Source: an uncultured Halomicronema sp.
GTDB taxonomy: Bacteria > Cyanobacteriota > Cyanobacteriia > Phormidesmidales > Phormidesmidaceae
Assembly (NCBI GenBank): GCA_937899725.1
Contig: CALCCA010000147.1
Location: 1-53,185, forward strand
Length of the DNA stretch: 53,185 nucleotides
Reading direction: 5' to 3'
In this document: positions 37,075 through 46,589 of the stretch, one piece after another
Layout: each line of letters starts with the position of its first letter
How positions within the stretch are numbered: the stretch's first letter is position 1
Program-made: the position numbers and the translations under genes
The notes under the pieces: model-generated
The model's database searches: none
Seen by the model: only the letters and a program-made list of their open reading frames with translations
Told to the model about the DNA's origin: nothing

Positions 37075-37641
37075 TTAGTCAGGTGCCACCGTTCGGAGCA
37101 CCCGACAGGGATTGCCTGCTGCGACTACGCCAGCGGGCACCGATTTTGTCACTACGCTACCAGCACCAATGGTTGTGTGGTCGCCAATGGTGACCCCAGG
37201 ACAGACGATCGCGCCGCCGCCAATCCAGACATTATTGCCGATGGTAATGGGGGCGGCCATCTCCACCCCGGTTTGTCTCTGGGTCGGCTCGACCGGATGG
37301 TAAACCGTGTAAATTTGGACATTGGGTGCCAGCAGGACGTTATCGCCTAGGATCACCCAGTTGCAGTCAAGCAAGGTGCAATTAACGTTGATATAGAGAT
37401 TGTCACCGGCTCGAATGTGGCAGCCATAATCGCAGTGAAAGGGCGGGATAATTTCACTATTGGAGCCAATGGCACCAAAAAGCGATCGCGAGATCGCCTG
37501 GCGCAAGTCTGTTTGTGTGGGGGCTGAGTGGTTAAAGCGGTAGAGCTGCTGCTGGGCGGTCAACTGCATTGCTGTCAACTCGGCATCGGCGACCCAGTAG
37601 GGTTGATTGGCCAGCATTTTTTGTCGTTCGGTAGGGGCCAT
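37075..37641 (-). CDS. Sugar O-acetyltransferase, hexapeptide-repeat type
   Basis: The 188-residue protein opens with the maltose-acetyltransferase N-terminal domain (ERQKMLANQPYWVADAEL) and continues in left-handed beta-helix repeats (NVNCTLLDCNWVILGDNVLL, then APITIGNNVWIGGGAIVCPG and TIGDHTTIGAGSVVTKSVP). It is closest to the Maa/NodL/LacA group, which acetylates sugars using acetyl-CoA. The catalytic His lies in YTVYHPVEP near residue 115. The ATG at 37641 is preferred over a TTG three codons upstream. Substrate not determined. Confidence 0.93.
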   Translation of the reverse strand: MAPTERQKMLANQPYWVADAELTAMQLTAQQQLYRFNHSAPTQTDLRQAISRSLFGAIGSNSEIIPPFHCDYGCHIRAGDNLYINVNCTLLDCNWVILGDNVLLAPNVQIYTVYHPVEPTQRQTGVEMAAPITIGNNVWIGGGAIVCPGVTIGDHTTIGAGSVVTKSVPAGVVAAGNPCRVLRTVAPD

Positions 37642-37825
37642 GACGCTCAATCAAACTTGGGTACGTCATTCATTAACGGTCAAAAACTTTGGCCGTCAAG
37701 TCTGGGTGTACCCCCTACTTGATCAGCGAGGGACTGCGGGGAGGGCCTGCAGCCGTACACACTTTGCGAATAAGTTCCCCAAGACACTGAGGGCGGGCGG
37801 CTGATTTTGCATGGCGTGGGGCCAG

Positions 37826-40800
37826 CTAGCGATTGCGGGCTTCCTGGGCCAAGGCCATGACTGTTAGCAGCAGGCGGTCAACATCAACGGGCTTGGCCAG
37901 GTGTGCCTGATAGCCACTGTCGTAGGTGCGCTGCCGATCGCTCTCACGGATATAGGCGGTCAGGGCGATCGCGGGGGTTTGTCCGCCAGCGGTGGCGGGC
38001 AGCTGACGAATTTGCTCAATCAGGGTAAATCCATCGATATCGGGCATGCCAATATCGCTAATCAAGACGTCAGGCTGAAAGGTTGACACCCGTGAGAGCC
38101 CTTCAGCCGCCGCTGTGACGACGGCGATCTCAGCGCCATATTGCGAGAGCAGCGTTTCGAGCAGCTCACAGGCATCGGGGTTATCGTCAATGGCCAGCAC
38201 GCGAATGCCGGTTAAGTCTAAATCGGTCGCTGGCGATTGCTGGGTGGTAGTGGTGACCGGTGCCTGCGGCAATAGCGGCAGCCGTAGGGTAAAGGTTGAG
38301 CCTTGATTTTCGCCGGGGCTATCGACGGTGATCTGGCCGCCGTGAGCCTCTACCAGATAGCGCACAATGGCGAGCCCTAGCCCCAGCCCCCCATGCTGGC
38401 GGGTAATGGAAGCATCCTCTTGATGGAATGATTTAAAGATGTTGGGCAGGAAGTCAGCACTGATACCTTTGCCGGTATCTTGTACTGTCATCACCGCGTC
38501 GCGATCCTCCTGCTGCAAGCGCAGGTCAATCTGTCCGCCCGCCGGCGTGAACTTGATAGCGTTCGACAGCAGATTTCCGATGATTTGCTGCAGCCGTCCG
38601 GCGTCACCCCAAATTTGCCCGGCATCCACAATTTCGGACTTGACGATGATGGCTTTGGCGCTGGCGGCGATCGCCATCGTTGTGATCGCCTCAGTCATTG
38701 CTGAAGCCAGGTCTACCGCTGCCTTTTGGAGCTTGAGTTTGCCCCGCAAAATTTTGGCAATGTCTAACAGGTCATCAATCAGCTGCGTCTGTAATTGAGC
38801 GTTACGCTCAATCGTGGCCAGTGCCTCCGCTGTGCGGTCAGCGTCAAACTGATGGGTTTGCAATAGCCTCGACCAGCCCAAAATGGGATTGAGGGGCGAG
38901 CGCAACTCATGGGAGAGGATGGCTAAAAACTCGTCTTTGATGCGATTGGCGTGTTCGGCCTCTTCGCGGGCACTTTTTTCGCGCCGCAGCAACTGCTCGC
39001 GTTCCGCCGCGGCGGCTTTGCGATCATGAATGTCAGTTGCCGTGCCAAACCACGAGACTGGTTGCCCCGCCCCGTTGTTCAGCGGCACGACCCGCACCAG
39101 ATGCCAGCGGTAGGCTCCATCGTGGCGCTGTAGGCGACATTCGATTTCATAGTCCAGCCCGGTTTGCAGCGCCGTAGCCCGCTTTCTCAGCACCTCTGGT
39201 AGATCTTCGGCATGCATCAGCTCTGTGCCGAGAGCATGGTCTAAGCTCAGTGCTGGTTGACCCACATAGGTTTGCCACCGTTGGTTACAAAATTCAGTTT
39301 TGCCGGTGGCGTCGTCAATCCACATGAGTTGCGGCACTGCATTGGCCAGCGTCCGATAGCGGCTTTCACTGAGGCGCAGGATGGCTTCGATCTGTTTGCG
39401 ATCGCTGACGTCATGGTGAATGCCCATCATGCGCAGCGGGTTACCCTGCTCATCGCGAGCGACGACCTTACCGTAGTTGGCAATCCATTTCCAGTCGCCT
39501 TGTTTGGTGGCCAACCGGTATTCAAAGCGGTAGGGAATCGCACTATCCTGCAAATGCGCCTGCAGCCGCTCCAGAATCTGGGGTTTATCTTCAGGATGGA
39601 TCAGCTCGGCCCAGGTGTTGTATCTTTCCTCTAGTTCGCCGGGTTTAAATCCCAGCATGGCTAGCCATTGTGGACTTAAATAGTCGCAATCAGCGACGAT
39701 ATCCCAGTCCCAAAAGCCGCTGCCAGAAGCTTCCAGGGCCATTTGCAGCCGTTCTTCACTCGCTTTCAGCGCGTCTTCTGCTTGCTTCCGCTGGGTGATG
39801 TCGGTATGACTGCCAAACCATTGCCAAATATTGCCCGCTTCATCGCGAATGGGTAAGGCGCGAGCCAGAAACCAGCGATATTGACCGTCTCGCCCGCGGA
39901 GGGGAAAGGTATCTTCCCAAGGTTCCCCTGATTGAAAGCACTGCTGGAGCTTTGCCAGCACTCGATCAACATAGTCGGGGTGGTGCACCTCACGCCATCC
40001 CCAGCCATGCATTTGCGCCAAAGTTGTGCCGGTATAGTCAAACCACCGCTGGTTAAACCAAAACATAAAGCCACTGACGTCGGCCATCCAGGTAAGTTGG
40101 GCAATATTATCAGCGAGGGTGCGAAACCGCTCTTCGCCTTGGCGTAATGCGGTTTCGGCGGCTTTTTGCTCAGTTTGATCAACGATGCAGACCAACACCC
40201 GCTTATAGGATTCAGTCGGCTCAGGAAAGGTGATATTCACCTGGACTTGCAGTAGCTCACCCGTGAGGGTTTGGCTGACTGTTTCGATCGCTAGTCGGCG
40301 ATCGCCCGCCGCGATCGCCACCAGTTCATCGATAAAGGAAGGCTGTGTCTCAGTCACAAAAACGCGATCAAGCGAAATCAACAAATCGGCTTTATGCTGG
40401 GCCTTGAACATGCGCAGTGCCGCCTGGTTAACGTTCACCGGCTTGACCTGGGCGATCGCCTGCGCTACAAAGTCGGGATGCTCGTCGCAATAGTGGCGAA
40501 AGTCAGTCACTCCCAACCGTTTGAGCTGTTCAATCTGAGCTTTGACCAGGCTGAAATCTTCTTCCAAAATGGCGACGTCAACCGCTTCAAAGATGTAGCG
40601 ATACCATTCTTCGGTGCTCGCAAGGGCCGTTTCGGTCTGCTGGCGAGAATCTCGCTCTCGCACCAGCGCTTGCTCGAGCTGCACCCGCTGATCGATATCG
40701 GTGATGGTACCTGCCCAGCCCGCAATTTGACCCGTGACCGTGACCGTGGGCAGCGCCCGACAGATAAACCAGCGATAGACCCCGTCGTACCGTTGAATGC

Positions 40801-41476
40801 GATATTCGCTCTCAAACGGGTGCTCTAGAGCCAGGGCCGTTTGCCAGGCGGCCAGGGTGCGATCGCGATCGTCGGGATGCACCTGTTGCAGCGCGTCCCA
40901 CCCCATCGACTCAGCCGGTTGGCAACCCGTGTAGTCAAACCAGCGACGGTTCCAGTAGTTGACCTGGCCCTGAGCATCCGCCGTCCAGATGATTTGAGGA
41001 ATCGCCTCAACCAAGTCTTGACGGTTGTTGAGCGCGGCCTGCGGTTGAGGCGGCGGATGGGCGGCACTGATGGCGGCGGGGGCCGCGAGGGTGATCGCGG
41101 CCACCAGTGCCGTCGTCAGTTGGGTCGCGGTCAGTTGGTCTTGCCCTAAATAGTCGGTAGCGCCAGCTTTCATGGCGGCGACGGCGGCTGTCATATTCCG
41201 ATCGCCGATGACGATAATGGGGGGGCACGAGGGAGATAGCTGAGCTTTGAGCTGACCGATGAGGGCCGCACTGTCACCGTGAGCGGTGCTCAGGGTCAAT
41301 AGCACCCCATCGACCTTGAGGCCAGCGGGCAACGTTAAAGTAGTCATCGCGTTGGCCGGGCAGTCAGCGGTTAACACCCGATAAGACCTGGCCTGATCGG
41401 CAGCCAGCCAGCCAGCATAGTCCTCTGCTTGAGTCGACCCTTTGACAACAAGAACGGTGCAATCTGGCTTCGACAT
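37826..41476 (-). CDS. Multi-PAS hybrid sensor histidine kinase
   Basis: A 1216-residue soluble kinase. In order: a receiver-like N-terminal domain (residues about 1-130) whose phosphate-accepting Asp is replaced (GVLLTLS in place of the usual D-x-x-hP strand); PAS-type domains starting near residues 155, 300, 445, 570 and 705; HisKA with the phospho-His in LSHELRSPLNP near residue 857; an ATPase domain (GNLLSNAIKFTP, GLGLGLAIVRYLVEAHGG); and a true receiver with Asp near residue 1140 in VLISDIGMPDIDG. No membrane helix is seen, so it senses something inside the cell. No regulator gene adjoins it. The start is ATG 41476. Confidence 0.93.
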   Translation of the reverse strand: MSKPDCTVLVVKGSTQAEDYAGWLAADQARSYRVLTADCPANAMTTLTLPAGLKVDGVLLTLSTAHGDSAALIGQLKAQLSPSCPPIIVIGDRNMTAAVAAMKAGATDYLGQDQLTATQLTTALVAAITLAAPAAISAAHPPPQPQAALNNRQDLVEAIPQIIWTADAQGQVNYWNRRWFDYTGCQPAESMGWDALQQVHPDDRDRTLAAWQTALALEHPFESEYRIQRYDGVYRWFICRALPTVTVTGQIAGWAGTITDIDQRVQLEQALVRERDSRQQTETALASTEEWYRYIFEAVDVAILEEDFSLVKAQIEQLKRLGVTDFRHYCDEHPDFVAQAIAQVKPVNVNQAALRMFKAQHKADLLISLDRVFVTETQPSFIDELVAIAAGDRRLAIETVSQTLTGELLQVQVNITFPEPTESYKRVLVCIVDQTEQKAAETALRQGEERFRTLADNIAQLTWMADVSGFMFWFNQRWFDYTGTTLAQMHGWGWREVHHPDYVDRVLAKLQQCFQSGEPWEDTFPLRGRDGQYRWFLARALPIRDEAGNIWQWFGSHTDITQRKQAEDALKASEERLQMALEASGSGFWDWDIVADCDYLSPQWLAMLGFKPGELEERYNTWAELIHPEDKPQILERLQAHLQDSAIPYRFEYRLATKQGDWKWIANYGKVVARDEQGNPLRMMGIHHDVSDRKQIEAILRLSESRYRTLANAVPQLMWIDDATGKTEFCNQRWQTYVGQPALSLDHALGTELMHAEDLPEVLRKRATALQTGLDYEIECRLQRHDGAYRWHLVRVVPLNNGAGQPVSWFGTATDIHDRKAAAAEREQLLRREKSAREEAEHANRIKDEFLAILSHELRSPLNPILGWSRLLQTHQFDADRTAEALATIERNAQLQTQLIDDLLDIAKILRGKLKLQKAAVDLASAMTEAITTMAIAASAKAIIVKSEIVDAGQIWGDAGRLQQIIGNLLSNAIKFTPAGGQIDLRLQQEDRDAVMTVQDTGKGISADFLPNIFKSFHQEDASITRQHGGLGLGLAIVRYLVEAHGGQITVDSPGENQGSTFTLRLPLLPQAPVTTTTQQSPATDLDLTGIRVLAIDDNPDACELLETLLSQYGAEIAVVTAAAEGLSRVSTFQPDVLISDIGMPDIDGFTLIEQIRQLPATAGGQTPAIALTAYIRESDRQRTYDSGYQAHLAKPVDVDRLLLTVMALAQEARNR

Positions 41477-42180
41477 GCAGGGCAGATTTGATGAGTGGGG
41501 TAATGAATAAGCGGTCAGGGCGGATGACCATCGCCTCAAGCACTCATCCGGTAACCGGAGTACTTGTCCCTTTTTGGGGCGTGGAGTGGCCGTAGGCGGA
41601 TGAATACGCCGCGATCGAGGCGGTATTCAACTAAGACGCATAAATTCTATCAATGACAACCGATAACCGTTGTCTACGGGTAAGAAAAAATACATAAATG
41701 TAGCCGCTCTTGCTCCCAGCTTTAAGAAACGATGACGGGAGTCTGTCGAGTCGGCAATGAAAAATCGATTATGGGGCGATGCGGAACCAGCGACGCGACC
41801 CTTTTGGCATGATGATCTACCGTCATCTACCGCTGACAGCCAGTCGATACCAAGGGGAGGCTATTTGCAGCATCTCTCTAGCTTTGATGCCTCCTGCCAC
41901 GAAGCATGGGGCTTGGCCCCTCATCCGAACCGTCTGCGGCTGATGGCTTACCCTAATCTGCATCAAAAAATGAGCAGCCGCCGCTGTCGTGGCCCCGTAG
42001 CCGCCGTAGGATTCTGTCCCAATGCAGTCTACATCTCCCCGCTTACCAAGGAGATTAGGGGGAATCTAATGCCCCTATTTGCCCGAGAATGGCCGGTATA
42101 CAACCCATAGCGCTAAGCGCGAATGAGTCTGCTCACCCGCCCACCACCTTGAATCAACGGGATGGGCGGATGGGTTCAGT
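41477..42180. other. 700 bases without a confident gene
   Basis: A plus-strand open frame (41757-42110, 117 codons) covers half of this stretch but is rich in Pro, Arg and His without any motif, and I do not accept it. There is an AT-rich spot at 41635-41700 that may hold the promoter of the kinase. Nothing else is seen. Confidence 0.4.
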
Positions 42181-42378
42181 CTAATCTTCAACTTTGGGCA
42201 CCACATTGGGACGTTCTTTATCTTCCCAGCCGACGGGGCGCTTTGAGTTATACCAAGCGATCGAACCGATGGATACCGCGGCGATAAAACCAACCACTAG
42301 GACGATGGTGAAGGCTGACATGTAAGGAGCACCCTCAATCGCTGCCTGCATCAACAAAGCGTGATTTAATCCATCCAT
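42181..42378 (-). CDS. Psb35-like small photosystem II assembly protein
   Basis: A 65-residue protein with one membrane helix (FTIVLVVGFIAAVSIGSIA) followed by WYNSKRPVGWEDKERPNVV and an acidic end. This helix-plus-WYNSKRPxGWE pattern is widely conserved in cyanobacteria and, as far as I recall, matches Psb35 (Ssl2148), which stabilises the CP47 assembly module of photosystem II. A GAGG lies seven bases before ATG 42378, which supports the longer 65-residue form over the internal Met20. It is on the same strand as the sigma factor gene, but 140 bases downstream of it. Confidence 0.6.
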   Translation of the reverse strand: MDGLNHALLMQAAIEGAPYMSAFTIVLVVGFIAAVSIGSIAWYNSKRPVGWEDKERPNVVPKVED

Positions 42379-42517
42379 CTCGGAACCTCGATATCTTTAA
42401 TGTGAAGATGAGAATAGCCCGATCTTATGACATAAGCATCTATCTCGGTGCAGATTTTAGAGAAACCGCGATCGCCGCTGCACCGATGTGACCCGATCGC
42501 CGCTGGTGGCAATGGGA

Positions 42518-43474
42518 CTAAACTGCCGCCAGATATTCCCGCAATTGGCTGCAGTGCGATCGCAGCTTACAAACCGCCTGGTGCTGAATCTGCCGAACTC
42601 GTTCGCGGCTGATGTTGAGCTGTTGCCCCACCATGGCCAAAGACAACGCGTGGCCATCTTCTAGACCAAACCGAAGACTCAACACCTCTCGCTGCTGCGG
42701 CGTGAGATAGGTGAGCAATCTTTCTAAATCGGCGCGTAACAGACTGCGCGTTACGGTTTGCTCTGGGGTATCGCCCTCAACCTGCAGGAGATCAGCCAGC
42801 TCAGTATCATTGTTGTCTCCCACTCGCACCTCTAGCGATAGCGGTTTACGAGCGTGCTGCAAATAATCACGCACCTGAGTCGTGGTGAGTTCTAAGTGCT
42901 TGGCAATCTGATCGATTGAGGGGGCATGGCCCATCTTTTGAGTCAGCTCACGCTGCGCCTTTTTGATTTTGTTGAGCGTTTCTGTCACGTGAATCGGCAG
43001 CCGCACCACCCGGCTTTTTTCTGCGATCGCCCGCGTCATCGCTTGGCGAATCCACCAGTAGGCATAGGTGCTAAAGCGATAGCCTTTGGCTGGATCAAAC
43101 TTTTCGACCCCTCGACTCAGCCCGATCGAACCCTCTTGAATCAGGTCTAAGAGGTCTAAGTCGCGCCCGGTGTATTTTTTGGCCACCGAAACGACCAGCC
43201 GCAAATTTGCCTGAATCATTTTGTGTTTGGCCTGCTCGCCCGCCCGAATGACTGGCGTCACCGTCTCTAAGGCGGTCTCAGTGTGCTGGGCAAACTCCTC
43301 CCAAGTGAGCTCACGCTCTAACTCTGCCTGGCGATCAGTGCGCTGAGCCTGTAGGGCCATCATTGCTTTCACTTGCTTGCCCAAAACAATTTCCTCTTCT
43401 CGCGTTAGCAGAGGAACGCGACCAATGGATTTAAGGTATGAACGCACAGTGTCTGAGGAGGTAGTGTGGCGCAT
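42518..43474 (-). CDS. Group 2 RNA polymerase sigma factor
   Basis: A 318-residue sigma-70 protein without region 1.1. Region 1.2 is DTVRSYLKSIGRVPLLTREE; region 2 has NLRLVVSVAKKYTGRDLDLL, then FSTYAYWWIRQAMTRAI for -10 contact; region 3 has THVTE-like text (IHVTETLNKIKKAQREL); region 4 has SRERVRQIQHQAVCKLR for -35 contact. This is typical of cyanobacterial group 2 factors (SigB-SigE type), used under stress or in nitrogen or light shifts. Which one it is cannot be fixed here. I use ATG 43474; an extension to 43510 is possible. Confidence 0.93.
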   Translation of the reverse strand: MRHTTSSDTVRSYLKSIGRVPLLTREEEIVLGKQVKAMMALQAQRTDRQAELERELTWEEFAQHTETALETVTPVIRAGEQAKHKMIQANLRLVVSVAKKYTGRDLDLLDLIQEGSIGLSRGVEKFDPAKGYRFSTYAYWWIRQAMTRAIAEKSRVVRLPIHVTETLNKIKKAQRELTQKMGHAPSIDQIAKHLELTTTQVRDYLQHARKPLSLEVRVGDNNDTELADLLQVEGDTPEQTVTRSLLRADLERLLTYLTPQQREVLSLRFGLEDGHALSLAMVGQQLNISRERVRQIQHQAVCKLRSHCSQLREYLAAV

Positions 43475-44281
43475 GGGGGGATCTCTCTTAAGGGCTTCAG
43501 CGATTAACAATGAATGTCTGAGAATTCGGGTGTTTCTGGCTCTTCCTCAAGGCTGATTTCCTTGCCGAGGCTGCCCCCGATGGTCTAGACAAATGGAGTC
43601 GTCAAAAATGCTTTGTTGCAGTCAATTGGCCAATGCCGGCAATCTCCAAGTTTCATGAGTTGACAACACCCAATTAGTACCTTGATCTGTTTCAAAGATA
43701 GCTTAAGCAAAAGGACAAAAAAGGCGGAAAACTTCGAAGCGGTTGGCAGGTTTCTGTCTGGCAGAAAATACCTTGTGGCGCTTATGTATAGACGTCAGTA
43801 GGCCGATTATCGATAGCTGGTTTGAGCGATTGCCCAGCTGATCAGCCCGACCCCACACGGCCCAACTTTTAGAATCTTCCCCCTCCCTTCCTTGGGTTGC
43901 CTGAGCATTGACCCTAGCCTAAAGATTCTCGCTGGAACAGTGGCTTTTCAGCGGCCCTCTCAAAAACCATCATTCGTTCTGCAGGGAGAATTGTCCAGAT
44001 CAGAGTCCTGAGAATCTGTCACAAAAAGCAAAAAATCACCGACAGCAGAGCTGGTAGCAAGCCTCGAAAAAGGTCAGTTGCTGCCTCGCTTTGCTCATCA
44101 AAAGAATGCGATGTTTGATCGAGATTTACTGCAGCGATCGCTACTGACAGTGAGAAATCCTCTTAGGCAGAAGAACTGTATAAACCTACCTAAAGATGTA
44201 GGGTTCTAAGACCCAAGATAGAGGATCTTCAAGGCTGATCATTAGATGCTCAAGGTATCAAATTACTCTGAGGAGAATGTC
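43475..44281. other. 800 bases, regulatory region of two genes
   Basis: No gene is seen. The stretch should contain the promoters of the minus-strand sigma factor and of the GlsB-like gene. Around 43657-43685 a TTGACA lies 17 bases before TGATCT, a possible sigma-70 promoter. The sequence is otherwise unstructured to my reading; a small RNA cannot be excluded. Confidence 0.35.
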
Positions 44282-44557
44282 ATGTCTTTACTTGGCATCA
44301 TTGTTTGGATTGTGGTCGGCATTATCGTCGGTGCGATCGCCAAAGCGATTTATCCGGGGCATCAGCGTGGTGGTTGGCTCAGTGCTTTAATTTTGGGTAT
44401 CGTCGGTTCGTTTATCGGTGGCACCCTGGCGACGTTGATGACCACTGGCAGTCTGGCGATCGCGTCTACTGGCTTCAATATCTTGGGCATCGTTTTATCT
44501 GTAGTCGGGGCGTTGATCGCCATCTTCATCTGGCAGCAGGTGGCTAAGCGCGCTTAG
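44282..44557 (+). CDS. GlsB/YeaQ/YmgE-type stress membrane protein
   Basis: A 91-residue protein with three hydrophobic segments: LLGIIVWIVVGIIVGAIAK, WLSALILGIVGSFIGGTLA and ILGIVLSVVGALIAIFIW. This glycine-rich three-helix pattern is that of the GlsB/YeaQ/YmgE family (transglycosylase-associated protein), found on stress regulons in many bacteria, with unknown exact role. GAGGAG lies six bases before ATG 44282, which beats the longer frame from 44246. It follows the sigma gene divergently, so a stress link is plausible. Confidence 0.9.
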   Translation: MSLLGIIVWIVVGIIVGAIAKAIYPGHQRGGWLSALILGIVGSFIGGTLATLMTTGSLAIASTGFNILGIVLSVVGALIAIFIWQQVAKRA

Positions 44558-45016
44558 TTCAACCCAGTGGCCGTCGGGGCTGTCGCGCCGTCGGTTGGGG
44601 CATAGATCTACCGTCAGGCTCCCTGTCGTTATCTCTACTGAGGGAAACGGCGGGGAGTTGTCACAAGTATCAGAAACCAGCCACACGAGTCAGCTTAGTT
44701 CAACGCACCGCCGGCACTGGCTCCGGTGCGTCACGTCAAGCGGTGATGCATCCTCCGATCATGTAGCAACTGCCGTCGCTTAACGCCTGCGGTGTTGAAC
44801 CCGGTATACTCAGAGGCAGTTGCGGATGCGGTGTTGAGGCTTCAACGTCGGTCTTAGTGGAGGCGTTGCAGCGCAGGCTCGTCGATCGACCTCAAACGTT
44901 TGCCCGCAACCACACCGTCACAGTGCGCAGCGGCATTGGCAGGCAACTTGCCGTTCACCGCCAGACCTGGCTACCCCAGACGGTTTTGTATTTTGCTGGC
45001 GGTCTGAGGCGCGGCT
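44558..45016. other. 460 bases with one hairpin, no gene
   Basis: ACGCACCG at 44703-44710 pairs exactly with CGGTGCGT at 44724-44731 around a 13-base loop, without a T tract. No coding frame is accepted. The part before 45017 should contain the promoter of the MocR-type gene; no ribosome site of note precedes its ATG. Confidence 0.4.
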
Positions 45017-46492
45017 ATGAATATTTCTCCCATTGCCCTTGAGAAAAATCAGGTTTTGTATGAGCAGGTAGCCGAACGACTACAGGCGCTGATTACCGAG
45101 GGCACGCTGAAGCCCGGCGATCGCCTGCCCTCGGTGCGCAAATTGCGAGAGCAGCTGTCGGTGAGTACCTCTACTGTTTTAGAAGCCTACCGACTGCTCG
45201 AAGATCGCGGCTTGATTACGGCGCGGCCGCAATCGGGTTACTACGTTAAGCAGGCGGCATTGAGCCTCTTGCAAGAGCCTGCACCGACAGCCCCACCGCG
45301 GCAGGCCCACGACGTTGATATCACCCTCGGCTTTCATATCAACAGCACAGTTCGCGATCAAAACCGGGTGGAATTAGGGGCCGCGTTTCCGGCGATGGAG
45401 TTGTTGCCGCTGGCGCAGATCAATCGGTTGATGGGCAAAATCATGCGCGAAGATCCTGAAATGGCCCATGCCTACGGCCCCCCTCTGGGGTGCATTGAGC
45501 TGCGGGTCGAACTCGCCCGCCGCATGTTGAACTGTGGCTGCTCGCTCGCGCCCGATCAGCTCATCGTGACGAATGGCACCAATGAGGCGATGTACTGTGC
45601 GCTGCAGGCAATCACCCAACCGGGCGATACCGTGGCGGTTGAATCACCGACCTATTTTGCCATCTTGGAGACGATGAAAATCCTGGGGCTTAAGGTGCTC
45701 ACCCTACCCACCCATCCCCGCATGGGCATGAGCCTCTCGCATCTTGAAGATGCTCTCAAAACCGGCGATCTGAAGGCCATTTTGCTGGTCTCAAACTTCA
45801 GCAATCCGTTAGGCAGTTGTATGGACGATGCGCAGAAAAAGTCCCTGGTCGACCTGATCAACCAATACGATGTGCCGCTGATCGAAGACGATGTCTATGG
45901 CGAGCTGAATTTTGAAGGCAACCGCCCCAAGGCCATCAAAGCCTTTGATACGGAAGGTCGGGTGATCTATTGTGCGTCGGTCAGTAAAACACTTTCACCA
46001 GGACTGCAGACCGGCTGGTGTATTCCAGGGCGCTATTACCCCCAGGTTTCCAAGCTGAAATCCATCATCAACATGAATAACGCGATCGCCCCGCAACTCA
46101 CGACTGCGGCCTTTCTCACCAATGGTGGCTTCGATCGCCATCTGCGGCAGCTGCGGCGAGCGTATCAAACCCAGATGGGGCGTATGCACCAGGCCATTAG
46201 CGACTACTTTCCGGTAGAAACGCGGGTGACTCGCCCCACCGGTGGCCACATCCTCTGGTTAGAGATGCCCAAGGGGTTTGACGCGCTGCGGCTTTACCAA
46301 GAAGCCCATGCCCAGCAAATCGGCATTGCGCCGGGTATCATGTTCTCCGCTTCGGGAAAATGCTATGGCAATTGCTTGCGGCTGAATACGTCTAAGCCCT
46401 GGTCAGACCCGATTGAGCGGGCGATGCAAACCTTGGGCTACCTGGCGAAAAAGCAACTGGCTGAGCAGTTTTTGCAGGGAGAGGCGCCGTAG
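45017..46492 (+). CDS. MocR-type regulator (GntR plus aminotransferase fold)
   Basis: A 491-residue fusion. Residues about 10-80 are a winged-helix GntR domain (LYEQVAERLQALITEGTLKP, then LPSVRKLREQLSVSTSTVLE). The rest is a class I aminotransferase fold with the PLP-binding Lys324 in SVSKTLSPGLQTGW, plus LIVTNGTNEAMYCAL near residue 185 and EDDVYGELNF near residue 293. MocR proteins use PLP to regulate genes such as PLP synthesis or amino-acid metabolism. No divergent target is beside it, since the next upstream gene reads the same way, so the target is unknown. An enzyme role cannot be ruled out. Confidence 0.9.
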   Translation: MNISPIALEKNQVLYEQVAERLQALITEGTLKPGDRLPSVRKLREQLSVSTSTVLEAYRLLEDRGLITARPQSGYYVKQAALSLLQEPAPTAPPRQAHDVDITLGFHINSTVRDQNRVELGAAFPAMELLPLAQINRLMGKIMREDPEMAHAYGPPLGCIELRVELARRMLNCGCSLAPDQLIVTNGTNEAMYCALQAITQPGDTVAVESPTYFAILETMKILGLKVLTLPTHPRMGMSLSHLEDALKTGDLKAILLVSNFSNPLGSCMDDAQKKSLVDLINQYDVPLIEDDVYGELNFEGNRPKAIKAFDTEGRVIYCASVSKTLSPGLQTGWCIPGRYYPQVSKLKSIINMNNAIAPQLTTAAFLTNGGFDRHLRQLRRAYQTQMGRMHQAISDYFPVETRVTRPTGGHILWLEMPKGFDALRLYQEAHAQQIGIAPGIMFSASGKCYGNCLRLNTSKPWSDPIERAMQTLGYLAKKQLAEQFLQGEAP

Positions 46493-46589
46493 GAGCGATT
46501 GTGAGCTGTGATGTCGGAAAACTTAATGTAAAGAGACCTTTTTTGCTGATCATCGTGAAGAGCAAGCCATCACCCCATCAAACCAAACT

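Noticed and set aside
41757-42110. 117-codon plus-strand open frame
   Set aside because: Composition (Pro, Arg, His, Cys) and lack of any motif or ribosome site suggest a chance frame.
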